DNA of 34,337 bases from positions 1 through 34,337 of the forward strand of contig JASHQM010000110.1 of NCBI GenBank assembly GCA_030039165.1. The letters run 5' to 3'. Below the pieces are notes generated by a model. The model searched no databases and was not told where the DNA came from. It saw only the letters and a list, made by a program, of their open reading frames with translations. This stretch comes from Candidatus Sulfotelmatobacter sp. GTDB taxonomy: Bacteria; Acidobacteriota; Terriglobia; Terriglobales; Acidobacteriaceae. Positions 1-10,300 of this stretch are shown here, piece by piece. The translations under genes were made by a program, and so were the position numbers. The first letter of the stretch is position 1. Each line of letters opens with the position of its first letter.

Positions 1-906
1 CTCAAAGATCCCGTGCTGGCGACCGCAGAAGTTATCCCGACCTCGACCATGGATATTCCGACTGAGGAACCGCTCGTTCCCACCGAAGACTTGATCAATG
101 AGGCGCTTGGCCATCGCGCCGAACTGGTGGAGTCGCGAATCGATCTCAACAGCCGTGACATCAGCAATAAGGCGGTCCGTAGCGCGCTGTTGCCCACCTT
201 GAACCTGTTTGCGTACTACAGCGGGATAGGAATCGGCGGCGAACAAAACCCTCATAATGAATGCATTAATCTGCCGCCGGACTTGCAAGAGTTCGGTTGT
301 GCCGGCACCAGTACAGATGAGATACCGTTGTTCCCCACGACCCCGATTGGCGCCACGTTCAACCAACTCGTGACCTCTGTGAATCCCGACAAGGGTGTGG
401 GCCTTACTCTGAACATTCCGATTCGAAATCGCGCCGGCCAAGCGGTACAGATCCGATCGGAACTCGAATACCGGCAGGCGCAAATGCGGTTGCAACAGAT
501 CGAAAACCAGGTCGGCATTGAGGTCCGGAACGCGCAATACGCGGTGCAGCAGAACCGCGCCGCCGTGGATTCGGCCCGCGCAGCGGTCGAGCTTGGAAGG
601 CAGTCGCTCGACGCCGAACAGAAAAAGTATCAGTTCGGCACCTCAACCAACACACTAGTTCTGCAATACCAGAGCCAGCTGGCAACGGCGGAATCGACAC
701 TGGTAAACGCCATGGTCGCATACGAAAAATCCAGGCTCGAACTCGATCGCTCTACCGGACAGTTGCTGGAGAACTTCGGCATCAGCATTGACGATGCCGT
801 GCGGGGCCAGGTAACCCATATGCCAAATGTGCCATTTATCAAGCCTCGTGCAGAAACGCCATCGGTTGCCCAGCCCGCGCCGCAGGGAAATGCTTCACAA
901 CAATAG
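1..906 (+). CDS. TolC-family outer-membrane efflux protein, 5' end outside window
   Basis: The reading frame is open from base 1 (first codons read Leu-Lys-Asp-Pro), so the gene begins before the window; 301 residues are visible. It matches the C-terminal half of the complete gene at 1176 almost segment by segment (for example AELVESRIDLNSRD and the RNAQ/VxQNRAAV helices), which identifies it as a TolC-type outer-membrane efflux protein. Such proteins form trimeric channel-tunnels that connect an inner-membrane pump to the outside. The long heptad-like helices around residues 150-260 (rich in Ala, Gln, Glu, Arg) fit the periplasmic tunnel. The tail is proline/glutamine rich and low in complexity, as in the paralogue. 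No pump or membrane-fusion gene lies downstream; partners may be upstream of the window. The family call is firm; substrate unknown. Confidence 0.88.
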   Translation, partial: LKDPVLATAEVIPTSTMDIPTEEPLVPTEDLINEALGHRAELVESRIDLNSRDISNKAVRSALLPTLNLFAYYSGIGIGGEQNPHNECINLPPDLQEFGCAGTSTDEIPLFPTTPIGATFNQLVTSVNPDKGVGLTLNIPIRNRAGQAVQIRSELEYRQAQMRLQQIENQVGIEVRNAQYAVQQNRAAVDSARAAVELGRQSLDAEQKKYQFGTSTNTLVLQYQSQLATAESTLVNAMVAYEKSRLELDRSTGQLLENFGISIDDAVRGQVTHMPNVPFIKPRAETPSVAQPAPQGNASQQ

Positions 907-1175
907 AGCGAGGGAACTCGGCCGGACACCGCAGTTCACCGGAACTGAATTGCCGGAAATACAGATCACGATTAGCTTGCCGCCAATAAACTGCGCCGGG
1001 ACTGAGAACCGAGGTCGGCGGTTCCGAACAATTCTTTACAATCCCCGATCTGCGCCGGCCGCCTTCTGCCGCTAAGATGAAATGACGAGCTTGCTTTTGC
1101 GCATCGCATTTTCTCGAAGCTTAATCTGACATATTCGTCGACGATGCGGAGATTTCTGTCTTCAAGGAGACAAAA

Positions 1176-3290
1176 ATGTCGTTTACTTTTTCGCGAGTCA
1201 TTAAGCCTGCGAGACGATTTGTGTGGAGAGTCGTTACGCTTGCCCTCTGTGCCTGCATTCTTCCGCTGAGGTCTCCCGCTCAGGATCCGCCTGCCGCTCC
1301 CGCGCAGCAGAGTGAGGGGAGGGCCGGCCAAACACCGGCCTTGCATTTGGAGGATTACTCCAGGCCGCAGCCGGCTTTCCCTCATTTTCTGCGGTCATAC
1401 GAGGCGCGGCAAGTACCGGAGCCCAATCTGGGCAATTCGCCGCGCATCGATACTCTAATGCGCGATGGCAAGATATATCTCTCGATTGACGACGCCGTGG
1501 CGCTCGCGCTAGAAAACAATCTCGATATTGACATCGCGCGCTACAACCTCAACATTGCGGATACTGATTATTTACGCGCCAAATCAGGGGCGAGCATTTT
1601 GGGAGTCAACGCCGGCATCGTTCAAAACACGCCCGGCGGCGGCGTCGGCGGGCTGGGAGGAACGGTGGGTTCGGGAACTGGGGGCACAACTGTTGCGGCC
1701 AGCGGCATCGGAACCGGCACAAATGGTTTGGCTCAATCAACGCTGGGCATTGGGTCTACCATCACCGGGTTCGATCCGATCATTACCAGCACGCTTCAGT
1801 TTGATAAGAATGACACCGAATCTGTCAGTATCTTAAGCCCCGTGCCGGTTGTCGGACAAAACACCTATACGGCAAATTTTTCCTACCTTCAGGGTTTCGA
1901 ATGGGGCACGGCACTTTCGATTGGTTTCAATAACACTCATCAGACGACGAACAATCCCGCCAACCTGCTAAGTCCGGAATTGGCCTCGAGTTTTCAGTTC
2001 AAAGTCACGCAGAATCTTCTGCAAGGCTTCGGCTCCTTGGCCAATACTCGTTTCATCCGCATCGCGAAAAACAACCGGGAAATTTCCGACGTCGCTTTTC
2101 GCCTACAAACGATCACCACTGTGGATCAAATCGAAGACATGTATTGGGATCTGGTCTACGCCTTCGAAAATGTGCGGGTGCAGCAGGAGGCTCTCACCTA
2201 CGCTGAGAAGGCGCTGAGCGATTCGAAACAGCAGGCGCAGGTGGGGACGGCAGCTCCCATTCAGGTGGTCAGCGCTCAGAGCACGGTCTCTACCGATCAA
2301 CAGAACTTGATTCTGGCACAAAACAATCTGCAGCTCGAGGAATTGCTTGTGAAAAACGCGCTGAGCCGCAGCATCGAAGACCCCGTGCTCGCGGAAGCTG
2401 AGGTGATTCCCGCCTCTACAATGGCGATTCCGCAGGAAGAAGCGGCTGTTCCTACGCAGGACCTGATCAATGAAGCTTTGAGCCACCGCGCCGAGTTGGT
2501 CGAGTCGCGCATCGATCTGAATTCGCGCGATCTGAGCGCCAAGGCAGTCCGCAACGCGATGCTGCCTACGCTCGACGCCTTCGCTTACTACGGAGGCTCG
2601 GGTGTCGGAGGGAATATCAACCCAATCTTGCCTCTATGCACCCCGGGGGTGACATATTGCTACACGCCCGCGACCAATCCTCCACCGTTCCGAAGCGCCA
2701 CGACCGTTGGCTACGGGGGCACGCTGAATCAACTGGTTAACTCCACCGCTCCCGACAAGGGCGTGGGCATCATTCTGAACATCCCCCTGCGCAACCGCGA
2801 AGCGCAGGCGAACCAGGTGCGTGCACAGCTTGAGTACCGCCAGGCGCAAGTACGGCTGCACCAGCTCGAAAATCAGATTCGCATCGAAGTGCGGAATGCG
2901 CAGTTTGATGTGAAACAGAATCGCGCCGCAGTGGAAGCGGCACAATCGGCGGTCGATCTGGCCCGGCAGACGCTCGACGCCGACCAGCAAAAGCTGAAGG
3001 TCGGGCTCACGACGACAACCGCGATTCTGCAGGATGTCTCTACCCTGACGACTACGGAATCGAATCTGGTCTCCGCGAAAGCCGCTTATGAGAAATCGCG
3101 TATCGAACTCGATCGCGCCACGGGATTGCTGCTCGACCACGCTGGCATCGATGTGGCCGAGGCGACACGCGGGCAAGTCACACGCCTGCCGCACGTACCC
3201 TATGTCGCACCGCGTCAGAACGTTGCTCCACTGGATCAGCCAAGCCAGCCGCAGAGTGGTGCGCCACCGCAGTCGGAGGGTCAGATGTAG
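1176..3290 (+). CDS. TolC-family outer-membrane efflux protein (tandem paralogue)
   Basis: A 704-residue protein. The ATG at 1176 follows an AAGGAG Shine-Dalgarno about 8 bases upstream. Residues 1-36 form a signal peptide (basic start, hydrophobic core TLALCACILPL, then a polar Ala-Pro-Gln-rich linker). A conserved opening segment (LSIDDAVALALENNLDIDIA, residues 102-121) is typical of TolC-type proteins, as are the paired long helices at about 310-395 and 560-660. It is longer than E. coli TolC (about 470 residues mature). The extra length comes from an N-terminal extension, a Gly/Thr-rich insert at about 154-193 and a loop near 490-530. It follows the truncated paralogue by 269 bp and shares strong similarity with it, so the pair arose by duplication. 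No inner-membrane pump gene is adjacent. Substrate cannot be told. Confidence 0.92.
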   Translation: MSFTFSRVIKPARRFVWRVVTLALCACILPLRSPAQDPPAAPAQQSEGRAGQTPALHLEDYSRPQPAFPHFLRSYEARQVPEPNLGNSPRIDTLMRDGKIYLSIDDAVALALENNLDIDIARYNLNIADTDYLRAKSGASILGVNAGIVQNTPGGGVGGLGGTVGSGTGGTTVAASGIGTGTNGLAQSTLGIGSTITGFDPIITSTLQFDKNDTESVSILSPVPVVGQNTYTANFSYLQGFEWGTALSIGFNNTHQTTNNPANLLSPELASSFQFKVTQNLLQGFGSLANTRFIRIAKNNREISDVAFRLQTITTVDQIEDMYWDLVYAFENVRVQQEALTYAEKALSDSKQQAQVGTAAPIQVVSAQSTVSTDQQNLILAQNNLQLEELLVKNALSRSIEDPVLAEAEVIPASTMAIPQEEAAVPTQDLINEALSHRAELVESRIDLNSRDLSAKAVRNAMLPTLDAFAYYGGSGVGGNINPILPLCTPGVTYCYTPATNPPPFRSATTVGYGGTLNQLVNSTAPDKGVGIILNIPLRNREAQANQVRAQLEYRQAQVRLHQLENQIRIEVRNAQFDVKQNRAAVEAAQSAVDLARQTLDADQQKLKVGLTTTTAILQDVSTLTTTESNLVSAKAAYEKSRIELDRATGLLLDHAGIDVAEATRGQVTRLPHVPYVAPRQNVAPLDQPSQPQSGAPPQSEGQM

Positions 3291-3307
3291 ACTGCGGCCG
3301 GTGATAC

Positions 3308-3334
3308 CCGCGATTGTGTTCGCGGAATCGTTTT
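3308..3334 (+). terminator. Candidate rho-independent terminator after the TolC paralogue
   Basis: A 6-bp perfect stem (CCGCGA, 3308-3313, with TCGCGG, 3320-3325) has a 6-base loop and is followed by AATCGTTTT. It sits 18 bp after the stop codon of the efflux gene and before lipA. The stem is short and the T-run only four bases, so it is plausible rather than certain. Confidence 0.4.
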
Positions 3335-3390
3335 AGTTCGCCCGAGCTTGAGGCGTCTTGTGCAGGGTCGAACTGATAAAATGTAGAGAT

Positions 3391-4305
3391 ATGGCCGCCA
3401 GTTTCCCACTGGTTCAGATCGAGCTTTCGCCACCCCCGCGCATGCCGAAACCTGACTGGTTGCGCGCGAAAGCTCCCGTTGGCGATAACTTTCACAATCT
3501 GAAGAAGCTGGCACGCGGGTTAGGCTTGCATACGGTTTGCGAGTCGGCGCAATGCCCCAACATTGGCGAGTGCTGGAATCACAAAACCGCGACGTTCATG
3601 CTGCTGGGCGATATCTGCACGCGCCGCTGTGGATTCTGCGCCGTGCCCAAAGGGCGTCCCGAACCCATCGATTGGGACGAACCGCACCGAGTCGCCGAGG
3701 CCGTTGCAACGCTGGGTTTGAAACATGCCGTGATTACCAGCGTAAATCGCGACGACGACAACGCAGGCGGCGCCAGAATCTTCGCCGAAACCATTCGCGA
3801 GATTCGCGAACTGGTTCCCGATTGCCGCGTTGAAGTTCTGATTCCAGACTTCCAGGGATTGGAAGAAGCTTTGAAAATTGTGCTCGACGCCCAACCAGAC
3901 GTTCTGAATCACAACACGGAGACGGTCCCGCGCCTGTACCGCACGGTTCGTTCGGGGGCGCGCTACGAGCGCACGCTTGATTTGCTGGCGAATGCCAAGA
4001 GGTTTTCTCCTGGCATGGTGACCAAGAGCGGAGTCATGGTGGGGTTAGGTGAATCGACGGACGAACTAGTCGAAGTTTTTCGCGATCTCGGCTCGCGCGG
4101 CGTCGACATCCTCACCGTCGGGCAGTATCTTCGTCCTTCGCGCGACCATCTACCGATTGCGCGGTTCTATACTCCTGAGGAGTTCCGCCAACTGCGCAAC
4201 GAGGCTCTGCGTTTTGGTTTCCGCCATGTTGAATCAGGCCCTCTAGTGCGGTCAAGCTACCATGCACATGAGCAGGCGGAATCGACGGCTACGCGCCCCT
4301 CCTAG
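3391..4305 (+). CDS. lipA: Lipoyl synthase
   Basis: A 304-residue radical-SAM enzyme that inserts two sulfurs into octanoyl groups on E2 and GcvH proteins to make the lipoyl cofactor. Both clusters' ligands are visible: the auxiliary-cluster motif CX4CX5C (Cys50, Cys55, Cys61 in CESAQCPNIGEC) and the radical-SAM motif CX3CX2C (Cys76, Cys80, Cys83 in CTRRCGFC). The C-terminal RSSY motif, whose serine contacts the auxiliary cluster, is present in GPLVRSSYHA. The frame also offers a TTG at 3358, but the ATG at 3391 gives the usual family length and start. No strong Shine-Dalgarno is seen. lipB is not adjacent; the next gene, hslU, converges on it with about 55 bp between. Confidence 0.96.
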   Translation: MAASFPLVQIELSPPPRMPKPDWLRAKAPVGDNFHNLKKLARGLGLHTVCESAQCPNIGECWNHKTATFMLLGDICTRRCGFCAVPKGRPEPIDWDEPHRVAEAVATLGLKHAVITSVNRDDDNAGGARIFAETIREIRELVPDCRVEVLIPDFQGLEEALKIVLDAQPDVLNHNTETVPRLYRTVRSGARYERTLDLLANAKRFSPGMVTKSGVMVGLGESTDELVEVFRDLGSRGVDILTVGQYLRPSRDHLPIARFYTPEEFRQLRNEALRFGFRHVESGPLVRSSYHAHEQAESTATRPS

Positions 4306-4360
4306 AACTAACGGACGCGATAACCGCGCTATAAACAGGAAGACGCCAGATTTGTGCGCC

Positions 4361-5782
4361 CTACAGAATATATCGCGACAAATCCTGGTCTTTCACAATG
4401 TCGGCCAGCATCCTGCGCACATAATCCGCGTCCACGGTGATGTGTTCGCCTTTTTTCTCCGGAGCATCGAAGCTGAGTTCGTCGAGCACGCGCTCCATGA
4501 TCGTGTGCAGCCGCCGCGCGCCGATGTTCTCAGTGTTTTCGTTCACGCGAAAGGCGAAGCGCGCGACCTCCTCGAGCGATTCTTTGGTGAACTCCAGCTT
4601 CACGCCCTCGGTTTCGAGCAGCGCGGTGTACTGCTTTACCAACGACGATTTCGGCTCGGTCAGAATGCGGACAAAGTCGTCCATGGTCAGCGATTGCAAT
4701 TCCACGCGTATCGGAAAGCGGCCCTGGAGCTCGGGAATAAGGTCGCTGGGTTTTGAAACGTGAAACGCGCCGGCTGCGATGAACAGAATGTGATCAGTGC
4801 GAACCATGCCGTAGCGCGTGTTCACTGTGGTGCCTTCAACGATGGGCAGAATGTCGCGCTGCACGCCCTCGCGCGAAACGTCAGGCCCGTGGCCGCCTTC
4901 GCGGCCGGCGATTTTGTCGATCTCGTCCAGGAAAACGATGCCTGAGTTCTCGACGCGGTCGATCGCCATGCGCGTCACCTGATCCATATCAATGAGCCGC
5001 TGTTCTTCTTCCTGAATCAGGTATTCGAACGCCTCGTTCACCTTCATCTTCCGCTTTTTGGTGCGGGCGCCGAAGATGTTGGGCAGCATGTCTTTAATGT
5101 TGATATCCATCTCTTCGACACCCTGACTGGTCATGATTTCGAAAGATGGGAAATTGCGCTCGCGGACGTCGATCTCGACCTGCCGTTCGTCGAGTTTGCC
5201 CTCCCGTAGTTGTTGGCGTAGCTTCTCGCGCGTGCGAGAGGAAGATTCGGCGAGAGCGGTGCTGCTGTCGATCACGACTCCGCCAGCAGCGGCGGGCTCT
5301 GGCGGACGTGAAGGCGGTGCTGACGGAGGCAGTAGAATGTCGAGCAGGCGCTCTTCGGCATTGAGCTCGGCCTTGTCGGCGACGTCTTCCAGTTTCTCTT
5401 CCCGCACGTTGTCGATGGCGATCTCCACCAGATCGCGCACCATGGACTCGACGTCGCGGCCGACATAGCCGACCTCAGTAAATTTCGAAGCCTCGACCTT
5501 CAGAAACGGAGAATTCGCCAGCTTGGCGAGCCGCCGGGCAATCTCGGTTTTTCCCACACCCGTGGGCCCGATCATGATGATGTTCTTGGGAATAATGTCT
5601 TCCGCAAGTTCGGGCGTAAGCTTTTGCCGGCGCATGCGATTGCGCAGTGCAATTGCGACGGCGCGCTTGGCGTCTTTTTGCCCGATGACGTGTTTATCGA
5701 GCTCGGCCACGATTTCACGAGGAGTGAGCTCATCGAGCGCGAGTTGTTCTTCTTCAGCACTAGAAGGTAAGTAAATAGCCAT
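4361..5782 (-). CDS. hslU: HslU, ATPase subunit of the HslUV protease
   Basis: A 473-residue AAA+ unfoldase that feeds proteins into the HslV peptidase. It shows the N-terminal [16 protein letters not shown] segment, Walker A GPTGVGKT (72-79), the pore loop GYVGRD (105-110), Walker B VFLDEID (283-289) and the arginine-containing sensor-2 region [10 protein letters not shown] near the end. The C-terminal DLSRYIL closely matches the tail that docks into HslV in other species, so a working HslV partner is expected. It is about 30 residues longer than the E. coli protein because the intermediate domain (about 150-215) carries a Pro/Ala/Ser-rich insert. hslV, usually directly upstream, is not here; a DJ-1/PfpI gene lies upstream, in the same direction. 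The ATG at 5782 has only a weak AAGAAA upstream. Confidence 0.96.
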   Translation of the reverse strand: MAIYLPSSAEEEQLALDELTPREIVAELDKHVIGQKDAKRAVAIALRNRMRRQKLTPELAEDIIPKNIIMIGPTGVGKTEIARRLAKLANSPFLKVEASKFTEVGYVGRDVESMVRDLVEIAIDNVREEKLEDVADKAELNAEERLLDILLPPSAPPSRPPEPAAAGGVVIDSSTALAESSSRTREKLRQQLREGKLDERQVEIDVRERNFPSFEIMTSQGVEEMDINIKDMLPNIFGARTKKRKMKVNEAFEYLIQEEEQRLIDMDQVTRMAIDRVENSGIVFLDEIDKIAGREGGHGPDVSREGVQRDILPIVEGTTVNTRYGMVRTDHILFIAAGAFHVSKPSDLIPELQGRFPIRVELQSLTMDDFVRILTEPKSSLVKQYTALLETEGVKLEFTKESLEEVARFAFRVNENTENIGARRLHTIMERVLDELSFDAPEKKGEHITVDADYVRRMLADIVKDQDLSRYIL

Positions 5783-5809
5783 ATTTTCTTAAGATGCGGT
5801 TGAAATACT

Positions 5810-6394
5810 TCAAGTTCGGGCTGGCATCATGCCACGCTTGAACATGTTGAACCACATTTCGATATCTTCCTTACTGTAAATCTTAAGGCCTTGCATGACT
5901 TCGCGGGCAAATTCCAGGCTGCCCAGCCCGCTTGCGGTGATGATGTTTCGGTCGCACACGGCCAGTTCATCCACGTAAAAGTCGTCGTCGCGATAGCCGG
6001 GCACCATCGCTTTGAGATATGACTTGGCATTGCTGGTGTGGCGAATCCCCCGCGTCAACCCAGAGCGCGCAATCTCCAAGGTGGCGGCACAAATGGCGCC
6101 AATCAATACGTTCGACTCGTGCAGACGATGCAGAAGGAACGAGATGCTGGAGTCGCTCTTCCGCTCCCACATATCGCCGCCCGGCAACATGAAAAATGCA
6201 GCCCCATTCGGATCCACCTCTGCAATCGTAACATCCGGAGTGATCCGCAAACCCGCCATCGAAGTCACCTTCTGCAAAGAGAATCCCACCGTTGCGACTT
6301 CAAGCTTCCCAGACCTTCCTATCTCACAAAAAACAGGAGCCGGCTCCCAGTCGGCAAAACCGTCGAAAATGAGCAGGTATGCTTTGGACTCCAT
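5810..6394 (-). CDS. DJ-1/PfpI family protein (class I glutamine amidotransferase-like)
   Basis: A 194-residue cytoplasmic protein of the DJ-1/PfpI/ThiJ superfamily, which includes proteases, glyoxalases and chaperones. The opening YLLIFDGFADWEPAP carries the conserved acidic residue (Glu17). The nucleophile elbow GAICAAT places the reactive cysteine at Cys102, and FFMLPGGDMWE is the usual glycine-rich strand-turn. The chosen ATG (6394) gives the common family length; an ATG at 6445 would add 17 residues that look unlike the family, and neither start has a clear ribosome site. The gene ends 27 bp before hslU starts, in the same direction, so the two may be co-transcribed and both may serve protein or metabolite damage control. 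The exact reaction cannot be read from the sequence. Confidence 0.85.
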   Translation of the reverse strand: MESKAYLLIFDGFADWEPAPVFCEIGRSGKLEVATVGFSLQKVTSMAGLRITPDVTIAEVDPNGAAFFMLPGGDMWERKSDSSISFLLHRLHESNVLIGAICAATLEIARSGLTRGIRHTSNAKSYLKAMVPGYRDDDFYVDELAVCDRNIITASGLGSLEFAREVMQGLKIYSKEDIEMWFNMFKRGMMPART

Positions 6395-6698
6395 GGGCTT
6401 TGAGAATCGAGCCGTTGCACTTATCCCTAATGCACCTCTTATCATAAATATAAATGCAGAACTGGCCGGAAGTGATCTCTGTCGGCAAGGATCGCGCCCA
6501 GGGAAGCAAGAAAGATTGAGAATTTAGGGAACATAAGCGCGGTCTTTGTCAAACACGAAGGTACGTACCAAGATAGAAAACTGGGCTGAAAATAAAGCTT
6601 TTCCACAGTGCTCAAGTTGAGACGGCGCAGTACAATACATTTGGCTACGCAAGTGCGGCGTGTGGCCCCAATCCTAAAGAGGAAAGGAATTCGAATCC
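6395..6698. other. Divergent intergenic region between the DJ-1/PfpI gene and bactofilin
   Basis: About 300 bp lie between two divergent genes and should hold both promoters. I see no convincing -35/-10 pair. A perfect 10-bp palindrome, GGTACGTACC, lies at 6560-6569 and could be an operator, but short palindromes arise by chance. The bactofilin start is preceded by a GAGGAAAGG ribosome site. No small gene is supported here. Confidence 0.4.
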
Positions 6699-7238
6699 AT
6701 GTGGAAGCCCACCAATCAGCCCCAAACGCCTGGCCGGCCGGGAGAACCGGAGCGTCCAACCATGTCAAGTCCGAACCCGCCCCCAATGGCCAGTGAGCCG
6801 GTTGCTGCGCCGCGTCCGGTAGCTACTACCACGACTGCGGATCAGGCCACCATCGGCAAATCGCTCGTGATCAAAGGCGAGGTCACGGGTTCGGAGTCGC
6901 TATACATCGATGGACGCGTGGAAGGCTCAATCAGCCTGGCGGGTAACCGCGTGACCATCGGGCGCAACGGGGTGGTCGCAGCGAACATTAACGCGAGAGA
7001 GATCGTGGTGCTGGGCAAAGTGCGCGGCAATCTGACTGCCAGCGACCGCGTGGATATCCGCAGCGATGGTTCGCTTACCGGCGACGTGGTGGCGGCGAGA
7101 ATTTCGATTGAAGACGGCGCTTACTTCAAGGGCGGAATCGACATTCGCAAAGCTGGGCAGCCGACACAGACCAAGCCAAACGGCGAGGAGAAAAGCATGG
7201 CGACACCCGAACCTGCGGTGGTTGCCGCACGCGCCTAG
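6699..7238 (+). CDS. Bactofilin (polymer-forming cytoskeletal protein)
   Basis: A 179-residue bactofilin, a bacterial cytoskeletal protein that polymerises without nucleotides into filaments and serves as a scaffold for cell shape, polarity or envelope synthesis. The central domain (about residues 48-150) is the right-handed beta-helix: repeating short strands such as SLVIKGEVTGSESLYIDGRV, with the regular spacing of Ile/Val and Gly/Asn seen throughout. The flanking tails (residues 1-47, rich in Pro, Ala, Thr; and 155-179) are disordered, as usual in the family. A GAGGAAAGG ribosome site lies upstream of the ATG at 6699 with slightly long spacing. The gene stands alone with its own terminator, so its partner proteins cannot be inferred from context. 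Confidence 0.93.
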   Translation: MWKPTNQPQTPGRPGEPERPTMSSPNPPPMASEPVAAPRPVATTTTADQATIGKSLVIKGEVTGSESLYIDGRVEGSISLAGNRVTIGRNGVVAANINAREIVVLGKVRGNLTASDRVDIRSDGSLTGDVVAARISIEDGAYFKGGIDIRKAGQPTQTKPNGEEKSMATPEPAVVAARA

Positions 7239-7273
7239 AATTACGCTTGCCAGCAGCCGCTTGATCTATTCTT

Positions 7274-7310
7274 GCGAGGCGCGATCTGATCGCGCCTCGC
7301 ATTTTACTTT
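7274..7310 (+). terminator. Rho-independent terminator of the bactofilin gene
   Basis: A perfect 13-bp stem (7274-7286 with 7288-7300, halves GCGAGGCGCGATC and GATCGCGCCTCGC) with a minimal loop is followed by the T-rich ATTTTACTTT. It sits 36 bp after the stop codon. A second hairpin (GTCCCG 7311-7316, CGGGAC 7323-7328) follows directly and may back it up, or block read-through from the converging gene. Confidence 0.85.
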
Positions 7311-7368
7311 GTCCCGTTCTCGCGGGACGAGGCTGATTCACTATCTCTCGCTTCACGCTCCCACTAGG

Positions 7369-10300
7369 CTAGAACGAATACTTCAACGAGAATTGGATCA
7401 GGCGCGGCGTGCCGTTGGTTTGAGTGATCTGACCAATGGCAGGGCCGGCCGCCACATCCGCCGTCCCTGTGAATTGCGGGTTCTGGAATGACGGATGGTT
7501 GAACAGATTGAAGAACTCGGCGCGGAATCGAAGCATCTGGCGTTCACCGATTCTGAAGCCTTTGGCGAGCGTGAAATCGATGTTCGACTGTCTCGGGCCG
7601 ATGATGCAGTTGCGTGGAGAGTCTCCATATCCGGTGGCGCCATCCGGGCTATTCGGCACGACTGGCGCGGAGGCGTAAGCAGCCGGGTTGACCCAATTCG
7701 CGAGCTTAGTAGCGAGGCTGCCTGAATTCAAAGCGTTGGCGCAACTGAAGCCAGGAGCGAAGTTTGCCGTCGCTTGAGGCGGGCTAGGCGGCCCGTAGGC
7801 GGTTGCGCCATTCACGTCGGCAATCGTAATTGGCGAACCGGATTCCGCTACGATCACGCTGTCGACTTCCCAGCCGCCGAGCACATAACCCATGGCATCG
7901 TGCTGATTGGCAAAGAACGGCAGATTGTAATTGAGGCTGCCAACGAAGCGTTGGGGATGATCAAAGTCGGAAAGTCCTCGCGACGCGGCTCCGCTGTTCT
8001 GGTCATTCACGCGCGTCACGAAGGCGACGCTGGCGGTGGAAACGTCGTCGATCGCCTTCGACCAGGTATAAGCACCCTGGAAATACAATCCTTTGCTGAA
8101 GCGGTGTGAAATCGTGGCTTGCAGAGCGCTGTAGTGAGAGTCAGAGTTGGGATAGAACGCCTCAAGGATCGATGGATTCACGCCAAAATAAGGGGCACGA
8201 GCCCAAGCGTTCCCGGTAGAGACGTTGGTATTTGTGGTGATCGAGTATACAGTTCCGGGCGCCCCGCTTACGCAACTGCTCGCGCAAGTGAGGTTGATGG
8301 GGGAAAGCTGGCCGGCACCACCGGGTCCAGCCAGGACCGATTGATCAGGATCGAAGGTCGAGCGCAGGTGCGTGCCCTTGGTACCCACATAGCCAACCTC
8401 GAGCACCCAGTTTCCGCCCAGTTGTCGTTGGATCGTGAGATTCCATTGTTGCGTGGTGGGAACAATCCAATGCAAAGGTACGGCAAGGCCGAAGAAATCA
8501 GCCGCCGGGAGCAAAGTGCCAATCGTTGGATTAGGGCAGGCGGCGTTCGTAGCAGCGGGAACCCCGAAGATGGGAAGCGCGTTGGTGTTGCCTCCCGGAA
8601 AACCTTGGAAGACGTTAGTTTGGGGCACAAAGCACGGACTCACCTGGCCAAGGTTGGGAAGCGGGAAAGGTCCAGGGCCAGTACAAGGCGTGCCTGGTGT
8701 AGCTGTGGAATTGAAGAGGCAGCCCAAGCCCCCGCCCGGCGCAGTCAAGCCAAAGGCAGCGTCGCCAAGTGGTGTGCTTGCGCCTCCACCCAATGGGTAA
8801 AAAGGAGCCGTAAATGACAAGTTATCCACGGCGCCAATATCCTCGCGCACGCTGTAGATGCCATAGCCGCCACGAACTACAGTGTTGTGTTTTCCGGCGA
8901 TGTCATATGCAAAGCCTAGGCGGGGTTCGAGAACGGTGGAGTATTCGTTGTTTAGAGCGGCATCGTTCAATGTGCCACTGAAGCCTTGGAACCCATACTT
9001 GCTCACGCAACTCGGGTACACGAACGGATTGCCAATCGTGTTAGCGTTTTCCAGAACGGCATTGCCCAGATGGCAAAGACTGTCGGAAGCCGCGCCGACC
9101 CATTCGGTGCGCAATCCCAAGTTCAGCGTCAGAGTTTGCGTGACCCGGTAATCATCCTGCATGAAAGCGCCGAACGCGGGAATATGGTAGTCGTGATTGG
9201 GTGCCCCGCTGCCGGCTTCGCCCAAGCCTGTAAAACCCTGCATGAAATTCTGAAAATCGGTAATATTCGGGTTGCCAGGATTCCCGGCGGTCATGTAAAG
9301 GAGACCATTGTCGAGCACTGGAAGAACCCGGCGGTCCGAAGTGCGGTCGATTTCGCCGCCGAAGCGCAGGACGTGGTGCCCCTTGGTCCAGCTAACCGTA
9401 TCGAGGTAAACCAGAGAATCCGATAAGGCCGATTGCGGCTGGTTGGGGAACGGTCCAAGTTGCCAGGATGCGAACTGAAAACGATACATGTCCGGCTGGC
9501 CGTATTGATTGTTGATCCCCAAAGCAGACGGCGACGTCCCGGGAACAGGGACGTTCAACAAGGCATCGCTGATTATATTCACTCCGAAGCGAAATTCGTT
9601 GATCAGAGTGTTGCTGAAGGAATGCGTCTCGGCTAGGCTGCCGAACCTTCCTCGAAGCGGAATGTCGAGAGGGAAATTCAGGTTGGTAGCGTAGGCTGGG
9701 TAGCCTGTCTGCACTTGCAAATTATCGGCGCCGAAGGGTTCGTACGTTTCGGAATCCGACCAGAAGAAGCGCTCGGAGAGGCGATCCCTGCTATGGTTAA
9801 AGTCGCGGTCCCAGTTAGCAGTGAACTGATCATCCCTGTAGCGGCCCGGTACGCTCAGAATGAGCGGACCGTAATTCACTTGTGGGACGCCGTTCACAAG
9901 CGTTACCCCAGGCGTGCCCGGAACAGTTGGCACAAGAAATCCTCCTGGGCTTGATCCGAACTGGTTCCCCTGGAGGTTCAGCAGGGCCAGTGCAACGGGG
10001 TCGAGTTGGGGCAGCGCGGTCGCCGGGTTAATTGGAGCCGATGCGCCGCAAGCGGCGCCGCAGAAGAACGTGTTGAGCAATGTGGTCTGGTCGCGAGACG
10101 TTGGGAGTACTGGAATGGATGTATTGATATACGTTCCCAGCGAATCGCCGCTGCGCTGGCGTGTTCCTTGGTAGTTCACGTAAAAGTAGCCGAACTTAGC
10201 TTTCGATCCGACCGGTCCGCCGAAATCGCCGCCGAAAATGTTCTGTTTGAGGTCAAAAGCACCCAGGAAGTAGTCGCCTGCATCCAGCTTAGAGTTGCGG

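Noticed and set aside
907..930. Terminator after the first TolC gene (CAGTTC/GAACTG hairpin at about 931-946)
   Set aside because: The stem is only 6 bp and no T-run follows.
1250..1262. Lipobox in the TolC paralogue signal (LALCAC)
   Set aside because: The residues before either cysteine do not fit the lipobox rule; a standard signal-peptidase I site after Pro-Ala-Gln is more likely.
4262..4756. Plus-strand open frame spanning the end of lipA and hslU
   Set aside because: It overlaps the conserved ends of two well-identified genes and has no ribosome site.
8119..8817. Plus-strand open frame of 232 codons inside the TonB receptor gene
   Set aside because: It is antisense to a long barrel gene with clear domains, and has no recognisable motif.
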